Assembly: GCF_022513635.1 (NCBI RefSeq)
Contig: NZ_JAKWBL010000003.1
Span: 248,001-312,000 of the forward strand
From: Paraniabella ginsengisoli
GTDB taxonomy: Bacteria > Bacteroidota > Bacteroidia > Chitinophagales > Chitinophagaceae
Direction: 5' to 3'
DNA: 64,000 bases
This document shows positions 30,611-40,443 of this stretch, in pieces; within the stretch, counting starts at the first letter, position 1, and every line of letters begins with the position of its first letter. The notes under the pieces are model-generated. The model had not been told where the DNA came from. It saw only the letters and a list, made by a program, of their open reading frames with translations, and searched no databases. The translations under genes and the position numbers were made by a program.

Positions 30611-31662
30611 TTAAATATTATAATACTTAATATACCAATCAACAAATTTTTTGATTCCTATCTTCAAATTTGTATTGGGAGAAAAAGATATGTCATTTTG
30701 AATTTTGCTGCAATCTGCATTTGTTTGATAAACATCGCCAGGTTGCATAGGTAGCATATTCTTCAGCGCTTTAGTATTTAGTGCCTGTTCCAACTCCTCA
30801 ATAAAATTCATAAGTTTAATGGGCTGGCCGTTACCTATATTATAGATTTTGTAAGGAGCTTTTGAATAAGAAGGATCAGGAATGGTTGCGTTCCATTCAG
30901 GATTTATCTGCGGTATTGTTAGTAATGTTTTGTAGATTCCTTCTACAATATCATCTATATAAGTAAAGTCCCTGATCATATCGCCTTCGTTAAATATGTT
31001 AATGGGGCTTCCTTCAAGAATTGCCTTTGTAAATAAAAATGGCGACATATCTGGCCTTCCCCATGGTCCATAAACAGTGAAAAAACGTAGTCCTGTTGTG
31101 GGTAGCCCATATATGCTGCTGTATACATGAGCCATCAGTTCATTAGATTTTTTAGTAGCAGCGTAAAGGCTTACAGGATGAACTGTATTACTTTCTTCTT
31201 TGTATGGAACATTTTCATTTAAACCATAAACGCTGCTTGAACTGGCGTATATTAAGTGCTTTATTTTATAAGCTTTGCATAATTCAAGTACATTTAAAAA
31301 CCCAACTACGTTAGATGCCATATAGATATGAGGGTTTTCGACAGAATGCCTGGCCCCTGTTTGCGCGGCAAGATGGCAAACCATATCGAACTGATGATCT
31401 TCGAACAGTTTTTCCAGTGCAGTACAATCTTCTAATCCAATCTTTTTAAAGCTATAATTTGCATAAACTGTGCTTTGATTTAATTCTACATCTCCGTTTA
31501 TTTTAATGTTTATTCCGCATTGTTTAAGCCGGTCCTCTTTTAATTTTACATCGTAATAGTCATTTAAAACATCCATTCCTATTACTTCAACATTATTTGA
31601 AATTAATTTTTGTACAAGATGAAAGCCAATAAATCCGGCGCTCCAGTAACTAATACTTTCAT
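30611..31662 (-). CDS. NAD-dependent sugar epimerase (UDP-glucuronate 4-epimerase-like), frameshifted
   Basis: Short-chain dehydrogenase fold, 350 residues after repair. N-terminal MKVLVTGAAGFIGFHLVQKL holds the GxxGxxG NAD loop, recovered by adding one base near 31639. Also seen are ASSSSVYGLNENVPY, YAATKKSNELMAHVYSS (the YxxxK catalytic pair), RFFTVYGPWGRPDMSP and RDFTYIDDIVEGIYKTL. The ENVPYKEE and WGRPDM features point to UDP-glucuronate epimerases of the CapI type. It probably supplies UDP-galacturonate for a surface polysaccharide made by the genes beside it. A hairpin element of family F sits just upstream of the start. Confidence 0.82.
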
Positions 31663-31668
31663 TCGTGT

Positions 31669-31699
31669 GTTTTTTAGTGTGCGGCTTTACCGCTAATTT
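31669..31699 (-). repeat. Leader element family F, copy 1 (hairpin before the epimerase ATG)
   Basis: On the minus strand GCGGTAAAGCCGC then ACACTAAAAAACACAC ends five bases before the ATG at 31662. A near copy precedes the barrel gene ATG at 40369. The GC-rich part folds as a short hairpin. Confidence 0.5.
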
Positions 31700-31790
31700 T
31701 TTTGTCGAATGGAACGCTTCTATTTACAACTCTGTGCTATAAATATCATCATACGCGTTTCATAGTTCAATTTTGTGTACTGCGATGGTG

Positions 31791-32568
31791 TTATATTCTG
31801 CTTCTCACAAGTTTTATTACAAACATTTTTACCCTGGAAAGGTATTTCCAGCGCACAAAATTAAATACTGATTTTGATATATGCTGAAGATGCTTATTCT
31901 TTCTTTCCCATTTATCAGGGTGTATTCTAGTTAAAAATGCAGGATTGGTTTGTATAGCTTGCTGCTGCAAAATCGGATACTTTTCTAACGCCGCGCTATT
32001 TATAAAAATCAATATATTCTGTTTGTACCAATAAGGAATTTGCTCATTGTCCCATATTTTTTCTCTTATAATATCCACCGCATGAAAACCATATTTCATA
32101 AATTTTTGAGCCCAGTATTCAGGATATTGTTCGTTTATATGATGGGTACCGTCCTGATAAGGTATTGATGCAGAAAAAGCAATTATGGAGCCATGCTCGG
32201 TCAGACTTCTTACAAAACTATCAGCGCTCGTTTCAGGCAAGTGTTCGGCAACTTCAAAACTTGTTACCAGGTCAAAAGTCCGGTTTAGGTTGAAAGGAAA
32301 CTTTAAATCATACTTTTGAAAGCGTTTATGGTCTATAACTAAATCTTTCTTCATTATATACGGGCCGTCAATTCCAGCAATCTCAATATCCGGATATACT
32401 TCCAGCCAGGCTTTGAGCCAGGAGCCTACGCCGCACCCAACATCTAATACCGAAGATGGACTTATTAAATCTTTAAGAATAGGTATGATAATTTTTGCAG
32501 CATGGTAACTGTCTATCGATTGAGTAAAAAAGTCTTTATTATATATTTTGGATTCGAGAACTTGACAT
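31791..32568 (-). CDS. Class I SAM-dependent methyltransferase, frameshifted at the N-terminus
   Basis: Motif I is SSVLDVGCGVGSWLKAW and motif post-I is IAGIDGPYIM; FDLVTSFEVAEHLPE gives motif II, as in small-molecule or glycan methyltransferases. The conserved part is in one frame from about 32545 to 31791. The only sensible start is ATG at 32568 (MSSSRIQ|IYNKDFFTQS), and one extra A in the A4 run near 32546 then has to be removed. About 258 residues. It lies between the epimerase (same strand) and the divergent flippase, so it may methylate a sugar or a polysaccharide end. Confidence 0.68.
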
Positions 32569-32582
32569 CAGTTATTTTCTTG

Positions 32583-32615
32583 TTGAATTTAAAGATACCT
32601 TTTAATTTATCTTTG
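32583..32615 (+). promoter_or_regulatory. Promoter of the flippase gene (TTG ... TATCTTTG)
   Basis: TATCTTTG at 32608-32615 is a perfect -7 match, with TTG at 32583-32585, 22 nt upstream, close to the Bacteroidota -33 spacing. The leader to the TTG start at 32661 is about 40 nt. The site lies in the gap between the divergent methyltransferase and flippase. Confidence 0.5.
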
Positions 32616-32660
32616 CTATCTCATTTGGTGAAACGCTAAATCCTAAAGTAACTAAATTGT

Positions 32661-34088
32661 TTGAGTTTGGCTTTAAAAAAACATCTTTTTTGGTATTCGA
32701 TTTCATCCATCTTTAGTTTCTGTATTGGATTTATAAAACTACCGCTTTATACCACCCATTTTTCTCCACAGAATTTTGGATACTATTCATTAGTTTCAAT
32801 AGGTTATAGTTTTATATCAATTGCATTTTTAAATTGGGCGGGGCTATCATTATGGCGATTCTATATCATACGAAAGGAAGAAGGCCGACTAAGGGAGTTA
32901 TATTCAACAATTTTCAAGCTCTTTTTAATACTTGCTACAAGCTTATTTCTTGCGTCCCTTATTGTATCATTTCTTTTAACAGACCCACTTCTTAAAAAGT
33001 TGATCTTTTTTGGCGGCATTAGCTTTATTTCAACAGAGCTGGCTAATATCGCTTTAAGCCATTTGAAAATAAACCAACGTTCAAAACTATATACAATTAT
33101 AACCTGTTTTCAGGTACTACTCGCATTTGCCATTCTGCTATTGCTAACGTTTATATTCAATTTTGGAATTGAAGCTTTTTTATTAGCGTAATTGGCAGCA
33201 ATGTTTTGATAATGCTGTTTTATACGATATTCGGCGGCAACACAATAGGCCGGTTCTCCCCACTTAATACGTCGATACGAAAAGAGATAATCAACTACAC
33301 AAAAATTATTGTTGTCGTCAATTTAAGTTTTTCATTACTTATAAATGTAGACCGGTATCTTATCAACTTTTTCAAAGGGGCCGCAGCCACTGGTATTTAT
33401 AACCAGGTATATAATATAGCGCAGATAGGTATGTTCGCGGCCATACAAATTTTTTCTCGGCTATTAATCCATACTTTATACGCCTTTTAAGTACAGAAAA
33501 TAATACCGATGCCTTTCGTTCAAGATATAGGAAACTAATAAATCTTTACCTAGCTATATTCCTTCCTTTATGTTTTTATCTGTGTATTTATTCTAAAGAG
33601 ATTTGTGAAATCCTTCTGGGAGAAGAGTTTGAAGGCTATTATTATATTTTACCTCCTATCGCAGTTAGCAATCTATTTTTGGGAATAACGTTTTTTTGCG
33701 AAGCGAAAGATAAGTTTCAGAACATGCGAAAGCAGCTATATCGGATATATTTATCGGTATTATTCTGTAATATTTTATTAAATGTGATTCTGCTGCAATT
33801 ATTTTCATTTGAAGTAGCGGCTATTGCGACCTTGCTCTCTTCAGTCTTTTTTTCCTGATATACTATTTGAGAGATTTAAAAAATTATATAGGCCTTAATG
33901 ATTTAAAAAAACTTTTGCCAGGCATTGTTGTACTCTTGTTGCAAACAGTCATACACTACGGTATTAAACTTTATTACGTTCCCGATGCTGAGATTGTTTT
34001 TGCAATAATTGAAGGAATAATATTTTTAGGGATTTATTATGCCATAATGAGAAAAAGAATTGCTACACCCGATTTATCAGACCGTTAA
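32661..34088 (+). CDS. Polysaccharide flippase (Wzx/MATE-like), frameshifted three times
   Basis: This is a polytopic membrane protein of about 476 residues that would move lipid-linked oligosaccharide across the inner membrane. Its start is LKKHLFWYSISSIFSFCIGF and then IKLPLYTTHFSPQNFGYYSL, the normal opening of the Wzx/RfbX group. Later come LLINVDRYLINFFKGAAATG and IYNQVYNIAQIG. Single T losses break it near 33182 (EAFF|ISVIGSN), 33452 (QIF|FSAINPYFIRLL) and 33851 (SSVFF|FLIYYLRD). The frame opens with TTG at 32661. The base composition is very AT-rich, typical of variable glycan loci. It converges with the glycosyltransferase gene, overlapping by 26 nt. Confidence 0.75.
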
Positions 34089-35272
34089 TAATGTTTATAT
34101 AAGAGCGGCTCATAAGTTGCCAGTTATATTTCTCATCAACAGCCTTTACTCCGTTTAAGCCCATTTGAGTTATTTTTTCAGGTTGAAGCAGTAGATCTTT
34201 TATGGCATTTGCCAAAGCAACCGGATCATCTGGTGGCACGCAAACTCCAACGCCATTTTCTTCAACATACTTTTTCATATAACCAAAATTGCCTGCGATT
34301 ATAGGCAAGCTAAAATTCATATACTCAAATAATTTTATTTGAATAATCGTTTCATGAGCCTTAATATGTGAAAGTGGATTAAGCCCTATTTTAATCTGAT
34401 TATAATAATCAGATATTTCAGAATAGGGTACATGTTCTTTAATAAGAAGATTTTTTTGAGATCGTGTTTGGCAATAAAATCAGCTAAATAGTTTCGCAGG
34501 CGTATGTCATGTATGTTCCCTAAAAGAAAAATTTTGATACCACTAAATTCTTCTTTCAATATTCTTGTCGCCTCTGCAATTACTAAAGCGCCTCTAACCT
34601 CTGATATACCACCAATATACGCGGCATCAAATACTTTCATCGAAAGCGGATTGTTTTTCCTAAGGTCTTTTAAATTGGTGTAGTTATAAATGGTTGTATA
34701 ATCTATTTTACAATTCTCCTTAACCCGTCTTTCAATTTCATCGTCTACACCAATTAAATAATCATAGTAATTAGTTTTACTATACTCCCATTGTTGTATG
34801 TGACGAGCATACATCATTTTTATAAAAAAAGGAACCGGCCATTTTTTCAGTGTTATATATAACAGATTATAATCGCGGGGTTCTCTAATGTCATATATAA
34901 ATTTGGCAGAAGGATGTTGGTTTCTCAGTTTTGAAATGATACGATTTATTCTTAGATCAACAATCTGGAATATGTCAGCATTTATCTTCCTACACAATTC
35001 AATTACTTCATCATATTCATTGCGAAGAGGAAAGCTTTTTTAATAAGGTAGTTAAGAATGATAGATGGTATATACTGTTTTCGTTTTATAAGATAAAAAC
35101 TTACACCTTCTTTTGTTACACCTTGATTACTTTCATCGCTATTTACCACAATATAGTGCACCAAAAATCCCTCTTCCAGAAGGGATAAAGCCTGCTTCCA
35201 ATAGGCACGGTCGTCATAAAGATCATGTTTGTCGGCTATGATGCATATGACTGGCGGGTTTAACTGCGACAC
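34063..35272 (-). CDS. Glycosyltransferase (GT-B, GT4-like), frameshifted twice
   Basis: Reconstructed length is 403 residues. N-terminal half: PVICIIADKHDLYDDRAYWK; C-terminal half: GLNPLSHIKAHETIIQIKLF and EYMNFSLPIIAGNFGYMKKY, which is the nucleotide-sugar binding ExxxxxLP region of GT4-type enzymes, though the usual EGFG Glu motif is replaced by KAHETIIQIKLFEYM. Single bases are missing near 35032 (IKKAF|PLRNEYDEVIEL) and near 34440 (IFLLK|EHVPYSEISDYY). By context it adds a sugar during polysaccharide synthesis. Sugar and linkage are unknown. Confidence 0.72.
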
Positions 35273-35311
35273 AAAGATGGATTAATCTTTATAAAATAAA
35301 TTATAATAAAA

Positions 35312-35360
35312 AAACTAGTGTCATGCCGGCCCTTAGAAATATTGTTGACACAACACTAGC
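35312..35360 (-). terminator. Terminator of tpiA
   Basis: On the minus strand CTAGTGT (35353-35359) pairs with ACACTAG (35315-35321), an inner GTGTCA/TGACAC pairing is also possible, and a TTTTTTTATTAT tract follows. It lies about 50 nt past the tpiA stop. Confidence 0.6.
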
Positions 35361-35408
35361 CTCAAAAATAATCAGCTATTTAATAGCGTATGACTAACTG
35401 TCTAATTG

Positions 35409-36170
35409 TTATTTCAACGCCTTTATAATCTCAATAAAATCAAGCGCAACTAATGATGCACCGCCTACAAGACCACCGTCAACATCAGGACTTGCAAAGA
35501 TTTCGTTTGCGTTGTTAGCCTTCACACTTCCACCATATAAAATAGATATTTCGTTAGCTACATCTGCCCCATATTGATTGGCCAAAACTGAGCGTATATG
35601 CGCGTGCATTTCCTGAGCCTGTTCGGTAGATGCAGTTTTACCAGTACCAATAGCCCAGATTGGCTCATAAGCAATCACAACTTTTTTTAAATCATCTGCT
35701 GACAAATGGAATAAAGATTCTTTTAACTGTGTTTCTACAAAATCATTTTGTGTATTAGCCTCTCTAATATCTAAAGGCTCTCCACAGCAAAATATAGGCG
35801 TTATGTCTTTCTCAAGTAATAGGTTCAGCTTTTCTGCCAGCATTTGATTGCTTTCGTTAAAATACTCTCTTCTTTCACTGTGACCAATAATGCAATGTTT
35901 GATGTTGATAGAATCAAGCATATCAACAGACACTTCGCCTGTATAAGCACCTGACTTTTTGTTGCTGCAATTTTGTGCAGCAATAAAATAATTTTTCAAT
36001 GATGTAGTTTTTTCCTTTGCCATAATCAGGTAGGGGAAAGGAACTGCAAATATTACTTCATGATGATCTTTACTACCGAGATCATTTTCCAAAATATCTC
36101 CTAAAAGTTGTTGTCCTTCTAAATAAGTTAAATTCATTTTCCAGTTTGCTGCTGCAATTTGCTTTCTCAT
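35409..36170 (-). CDS. tpiA: Triosephosphate isomerase
   Basis: Glycolytic enzyme of 253 residues. The N-terminal AANWKMNLTYLEG carries the catalytic Lys, CIIGHSERREYFNES the His, and VVIAYEPIWAIGTGKTAS the catalytic Glu with flexible loop 6. ISILYGGSVKANN and GGLVGGASL bind phosphate. The frame is intact. Its ATG overlaps the stop of the upstream GlmU-like gene by four bases, so the two are translationally coupled. Confidence 0.96.
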   Translation of the reverse strand: MRKQIAAANWKMNLTYLEGQQLLGDILENDLGSKDHHEVIFAVPFPYLIMAKEKTTSLKNYFIAAQNCSNKKSGAYTGEVSVDMLDSINIKHCIIGHSERREYFNESNQMLAEKLNLLLEKDITPIFCCGEPLDIREANTQNDFVETQLKESLFHLSADDLKKVVIAYEPIWAIGTGKTASTEQAQEMHAHIRSVLANQYGADVANEISILYGGSVKANNANEIFASPDVDGGLVGGASLVALDFIEIIKALK

Positions 36171-37267
36171 TTTATTTCTGTTTTACTTTTATAAATATTT
36201 GTAAGTGTTTCAATCTCCTGCGCTGTCAGTGATTGGCCTTTAAAGCGCTTCCAGGCATCGGCATCGCGCAAAGCCTTATCCAGTTTATATTTCACAACAT
36301 CACAAAAACCCCAGCTAAAGGAAGGTATATGTTTAGGTGTCAAACCACTACCAAAAACATTCGCTCCCACACCTATAACTGCACCTGTATTAATACTGGT
36401 ATTAATAGCTGTTCTTGAAAAATCGCCCATTAGTACGCCACATTTTTTTCCAGCAATAAATTGCTTATCATGCAAATGTACTGTAATATCCCCTGCTGTA
36501 TTTTTAAGATTGCTGTTGCTGGTTCCACCTCCCAGATTGCACCAGGCACCAATTACAGAATCGCCTAAATATCCATCATGTGCTTTGTTGGAATTTTCAA
36601 AAAGCACCGCATTTTTTATTTCTCCACCAACTGTACACCCCGGACCAATAGTTGACGCGCCGTATATCTTAGTCCCCATTTTTACTACTGCGCCGGCGCC
36701 AATATACAACGGCCCTCTCAGCAAGGCCCCTTCCATCACTAATGCTCCCTTCTCAATAAAAACAGAACCATCATCTGCATTAATAATAACATGTTTTAAT
36801 ACAGCTCCTTCTTCAATAAATACATGCCCCTCATTACTTATAAGAACATGATCATGTGGTGTTGCTTTCAGACGACCACGCTTCGCTAAATCAAAATCCC
36901 ACTCGATCGCTTTGGCATTATACTGAAAAATATTCCAGCTAAATTCTATCCTTAAAAAGTTATCTGTTACAATATTTTTAGCTATTGTTTTATCTGATGC
37001 ATATTGCACTAATATATTGCCTATCTCATCACATATACGTTCACCCGGTTTAAGATCTTTCGCTTTAGCTATCAAATCTCCTCCTGGTATTATATTGGCT
37101 GTAACAATTAGATCATCTTCTTCTAAAAATCCTTCCCCATCCAGTGCGAGCAGCCATTTTTCTCTGATAGAAAATATGCCCACCCTGATTTCCTCCGGTC
37201 TGCGTGTAAGGCAGAATGGGTATAATTTAGAAAGCTCAATATTTTCACTGGAAAAAACGATTTTCAT
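36167..37267 (-). CDS. GlmU-family putative sugar nucleotidyltransferase with left-handed beta-helix
   Basis: The protein has 366 residues from ATG 37267. The first part (MKIVFSSENIELSKLYPFCL, TRRPEEIRVGIFSIREKW) is the short N-terminal nucleotidyltransferase-like domain typical of Bacteroidota GlmU-like proteins. From about residue 140 to 310 there are hexapeptide repeats, for example HVFIEEGAVLKHVIINADDG, GPLYIGAGAVVKMGTKIYG, then GGGTSNSNLKNT. It differs from true bifunctional GlmU in lacking the full GxG-T-RM pyrophosphorylase loop. It may acyl-transfer onto or sense sugar nucleotides, but this is unproven. The ATG at 37267 fits homologues; the longer frame has no support. It is coupled to tpiA. 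Confidence 0.75.
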   Translation of the reverse strand: MKIVFSSENIELSKLYPFCLTRRPEEIRVGIFSIREKWLLALDGEGFLEEDDLIVTANIIPGGDLIAKAKDLKPGERICDEIGNILVQYASDKTIAKNIVTDNFLRIEFSWNIFQYNAKAIEWDFDLAKRGRLKATPHDHVLISNEGHVFIEEGAVLKHVIINADDGSVFIEKGALVMEGALLRGPLYIGAGAVVKMGTKIYGASTIGPGCTVGGEIKNAVLFENSNKAHDGYLGDSVIGAWCNLGGGTSNSNLKNTAGDITVHLHDKQFIAGKKCGVLMGDFSRTAINTSINTGAVIGVGANVFGSGLTPKHIPSFSWGFCDVVKYKLDKALRDADAWKRFKGQSLTAQEIETLTNIYKSKTEIK

Positions 37268-37382
37268 AATGAAGCCTCTAAGATACTGATTTGAAATATT
37301 TTTTTGTGAACAAAGGAATGCTAAGGAACATTTTAGCAATCTTATGTAACTGTCAATTCGATTGGTGTCAAATAGAATAAAA

Positions 37383-37410
37383 AAATGCCCCGACGTAAAT
37401 CGGGGCATTG
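37383..37410 (-). terminator. Intrinsic terminator of rpsA
   Basis: AATGCCCCGA (37384-37393) pairs with TCGGGGCATT (37400-37409), with a 6-nt loop. On the minus strand it is followed by TTTTTTTA, 19 nt past the S1 stop. Confidence 0.85.
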
Positions 37411-37428
37411 CTATTAAAAGAAAAGTAA

Positions 37429-39396
37429 TTATGCTTTTTCTTCAGCGCCAGCATCAGATGCAGGTTTTGCACTAGCTTCCTGATCCATTTTCTTTTTCAG
37501 ATCAGCCAATACGCCTAAGTCACCTAAAGTAGCTTTTTCAACCTTGCTCTGGATGGTTTTAACCACTTTCTTGGTTTTTTCCGCCTCTGCACGCTCAGCT
37601 TTTTTCACACCTTCACGCTCTGCATACTGCTCTTGTTCCCAAAGTCTTGCATGAGAAACAACAATACGCTTTTCATTGCGATCGAATTCGATCACTACAA
37701 ATTGAGCTGTTTCATCTAAACCTAAAGATTTACCCTCTTTAGTAGCCAAGTGGCGGCTAGGAGCAAACCCTTCTAAGCCGTAAGGTAACTGTATTGTAGC
37801 ACCTTTATCGTCTTTACGGGTGATTGTTCCATCATGTACGCTACCGATAGCAAATGTATCCTGTAGCGTATTCCAGGGATCTTCTTCCAATTGTTTGTGG
37901 CCCAACTGAAGCTTGCGGTTTTCTTTATCGATACCAAGGATGATCACATCGATCTTTTCGCCAACCTTAGTGTATTCACCAGGGTGGTTAAAGCGTTTCA
38001 ACCAGCTTAAATCGCTGATGTGGATCATACCACCAATGCCTTGAGCTAATTCAACAAACACACCATAGTTGGTGATGTTTTTAACTTCGCCCTCGTGTTT
38101 GGTACCTTCAGCAAATCTGCTTTCGATATCATTCCAAGGATCTTCAGTTAATTGTTTGATAGAAAGGCTCATTTTACGTGTATCCTTATCTAAAGTAACA
38201 ATCTTCGCTTCGTGCTCATCTCCTAATTTGAAGAAATCTTTAGCATTGATAGGTGTGTTAGCCCATGTAATTTCACTTACGTGAACCAAACCTTCAACAC
38301 CAGGATAGATCTCAAGGAATGCACCGTAATCTTCAATATTAACTACTTTACCTTTTACAGTATTACCTTCTGCAATATCTTCTGGTAATACATCCCAAGG
38401 ATGTGGAGTCAATTGTTTCAAACCAAGGCTGATACGTTTTTTCTCGTCGTCGAAATCCAATACTACCACGTTTATTTTCTGATCCATTTTCAACACCTCG
38501 TTCGGGTGAGAAATACGTCCCCATGAAATATCAGTGATGTAAAGAAGACCGTCTAAGCCGCCCAAGTCCATAAACGCACCGAAGTCTGTGATATTCTTAA
38601 CTGTTCCTTCAAGTACCTGGCCTTTTTCCAATTTACCAATGATCTCAGCACGCTGTGCTTCCATATCGCTTTCAATAAGCGCTTTGTGAGATACAACTGC
38701 GTTCTTAATGGTTTCATTAATTTTAACCACTTTGAACTCCATTGTTTTACCAACAAACTGATCGTAATCAGTAACAGGCTTAACGTCAATTTGAGAACCT
38801 GGAAGGAAGGTTTCCATTCCAAATACATCAACGATAAGACCGCCTTTGGTTTTAGATGTAACAAGACCTGTAACAACTTCACCTGTTTTGTTAACCTCAA
38901 CAATTTTTTCCCATGCACGTGTAGTGCGGGCTTGCTTGCGGCTCAGGTTAAGATGTCCGTCCCTGTCTTCTTTCTCAACGATCATCACTTCAACTTCATC
39001 ACCGATCGCCAGGGTTGGCAAATCACGAAACTCGTTTAATGAGATAAGACCATCACTTTTAAAACCAATGTTTAAAACAACGTCGGTATTAGTAAGTCCC
39101 ACTACAGTACCGTTTACCAATTCGCCATCATTCAATTGAATGAAAGTGTTTTCGTAAACCTTGTCGTACTTTTCTTTTTCTTCTTTAGAATAAGAAGAAA
39201 CATTACGTTTGTCTACGCTCCAATCAAAATCATCGTGCGCAGTTTCAACTTCAGGAGCTTTTGCTGGTTCTTCAGCAGGCGCCTCAGTTGCTTCAGCAGG
39301 TGCAGTTGTTGTCGCTGTAGAAGCTTCCTCTACCGGTTCGGTAGCCCCTGCGTTCTCCTGTGCATCAGCGTTTAATTGTTTAAAATAAAAATTCAT
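37429..39396 (-). CDS. rpsA: 30S ribosomal protein S1
   Basis: Six S1 (OB-fold) RNA-binding domains can be counted across 655 residues, starting near GELVNGTVVGLTNTDVVLNI, GEVVTGLVTSKTKGGLIVDV, GQVLEGTVKNITDFGAFMDL, GNTVKGKVVNIEDYGAFLEI, GTKHEGEVKNITNYGVFVEL and GSVHDGTITRKDDKGATIQL. An acidic, Ala/Glu/Thr-rich N-terminal tail and a charged C-terminal tail frame them. The ATG at 39396 is chosen over 39486 because a promoter element at 39430-39437 lies between. S1 brings mRNAs to the 30S subunit. The frame is intact. The leader holds a small hairpin that could matter for autoregulation. Confidence 0.93.
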   Translation of the reverse strand: MNFYFKQLNADAQENAGATEPVEEASTATTTAPAEATEAPAEEPAKAPEVETAHDDFDWSVDKRNVSSYSKEEKEKYDKVYENTFIQLNDGELVNGTVVGLTNTDVVLNIGFKSDGLISLNEFRDLPTLAIGDEVEVMIVEKEDRDGHLNLSRKQARTTRAWEKIVEVNKTGEVVTGLVTSKTKGGLIVDVFGMETFLPGSQIDVKPVTDYDQFVGKTMEFKVVKINETIKNAVVSHKALIESDMEAQRAEIIGKLEKGQVLEGTVKNITDFGAFMDLGGLDGLLYITDISWGRISHPNEVLKMDQKINVVVLDFDDEKKRISLGLKQLTPHPWDVLPEDIAEGNTVKGKVVNIEDYGAFLEIYPGVEGLVHVSEITWANTPINAKDFFKLGDEHEAKIVTLDKDTRKMSLSIKQLTEDPWNDIESRFAEGTKHEGEVKNITNYGVFVELAQGIGGMIHISDLSWLKRFNHPGEYTKVGEKIDVIILGIDKENRKLQLGHKQLEEDPWNTLQDTFAIGSVHDGTITRKDDKGATIQLPYGLEGFAPSRHLATKEGKSLGLDETAQFVVIEFDRNEKRIVVSHARLWEQEQYAEREGVKKAERAEAEKTKKVVKTIQSKVEKATLGDLGVLADLKKKMDQEASAKPASDAGAEEKA

Positions 39397-39403
39397 AAAA
39401 AAA

Positions 39404-39425
39404 TCCGAAGGGTTTAAAAATTCGG
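39404..39425 (-). promoter_or_regulatory. Hairpin in the rpsA leader
   Basis: TCCGAA (39404-39409) and TTCGGA (39420-39425) are complementary with a 10-nt loop. It occupies most of the short leader between the promoter and the rpsA ATG at 39396, ending eight bases before it. A role in S1 autocontrol is inferred only. Confidence 0.4.
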
Positions 39426-39429
39426 ACTG

Positions 39430-39437
39430 CAAAGGTA
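39430..39437 (-). promoter_or_regulatory. Bacteroidota -7 promoter element (TACCTTTG) of rpsA
   Basis: On the minus strand this is a perfect TAnnTTTG match, 33 nt before the rpsA ATG. It lies inside the longer open frame and so rules out the start at 39486. Confidence 0.55.
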
Positions 39438-39667
39438 AGCGAAAATTTAGAATTTCCGGATTTAGTGTCCGCACAAGCATGCACACCTACCTGCAAGGTA
39501 ATTTTAATATTTTTACATTGATAATCAATTATTTGAAGCATATATTGTAATTAATTCTTTGCTTTTAAAAATGATGCCTCTTTAATTTTCTAAAAAACAA
39601 TTAACCTTCAAAATTACTTTTTTGCATTGCTCTATCTCAGCCATAATGGCGAACTTTATCAGATAAC

Positions 39668-40369
39668 TCACTTTGCTTTAGCGGTTGGATCTATCGGAAT
39701 TAAAACACTTAAATATAAAGCCGAGTTGCGTTGCGAGCCATTTATTTTCGTCATTACATCTGTAACTCCGTAATAATAACGAAGACCAATGCCCATGCCT
39801 TTTTCTTTTTTGATTTTATATTCCAGGCCACCGGTGAAGCCTATATCCATAAAAGATACCTGGTCTTTGATCTTAATAGTATAATCAATTTCATTTTCAT
39901 CAACAGTAGTACTGAAAACATCTTTTGATTTAGTTAAAAAATTTAACTGGGGACCTAACTGTGCAAATAATAATCCTTTGATACGATAACGTATCATTAA
40001 AGGGAGGCTTATTGCTTTTATTTTTCTTGCTACTTCGGCTTTATCGTTGTTTAATAAATGCCATCAACATGTGCATTGCCTGTAGCGTAAGGCGCCAGGC
40101 CTTTAATTCCAAACACAGATTTAGGACTAAACTCTGGATGAAAGTATAAATTGTCGTTTAGCTTAAAATTAAAATACAGACCCAAACCAAGGCCCGGCTT
40201 TGTGTCGCCATCCAACCCACTAATGGTGCTAAACGTTGGATTTAGATTTAAGCCAAATTCTATTTTGTCTGATTTTAACTTATCGCCCAATAACAGTGCA
40301 ACCAGCACCTGAGAAGAAGCGCTATTTGTATAAAAGCAAATCAGGATCAGGAATATTATTTTTTTTCAT
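39668..40369 (-). CDS. Porin-family outer-membrane beta-barrel protein, frameshifted
   Basis: Signal peptide MKKIIFLILICFYTNSASSQ. The mature part is a small eight-strand-type barrel (KIEFGLNLNPTFSTISGLDG, PGLGLGLYFNFKLNDNLYFH, then IGFTGGLEYKIKKEKGMGIG). It belongs to the broad PorT/outer-membrane-beta-barrel group of Bacteroidota with no fixed function. Two indels: an extra A in the start A8 run near 40360, and one T missing near 40053 (HVDGIY|LNNDKAEVARK). About 233 residues. It ends the six-gene minus-strand array that begins with the sulfatase. Confidence 0.7.
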
Positions 40370-40375
40370 GTGTAT

Positions 40376-40406
40376 ATTTTTTTAGTATGCGGCTTTGCCG
40401 CGATTA
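40376..40406 (-). repeat. Leader element family F, copy 2 (hairpin before the barrel ATG)
   Basis: On the minus strand TAATCGCGGCAAAGCCGC then ATACTAAAAAAATATACAC runs up to the ATG at 40369. It matches the element ahead of the epimerase gene (31669-31699) in order, spacing and position relative to the start codon. Confidence 0.5.
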
Positions 40407-40443
40407 TTTCATCTATTTCTATTTGACTATTGTCCATCATCCA

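Noticed and set aside
32661-34088. Flippase as a true decayed pseudogene
   Set aside because: All three breaks are T-run losses and the protein is otherwise complete, so I treat it as one gene with read errors.
39397-39486. N-terminal extension of ribosomal protein S1 (start at 39486)
   Set aside because: A perfect promoter element lies inside it and the extra residues do not resemble S1 proteins.
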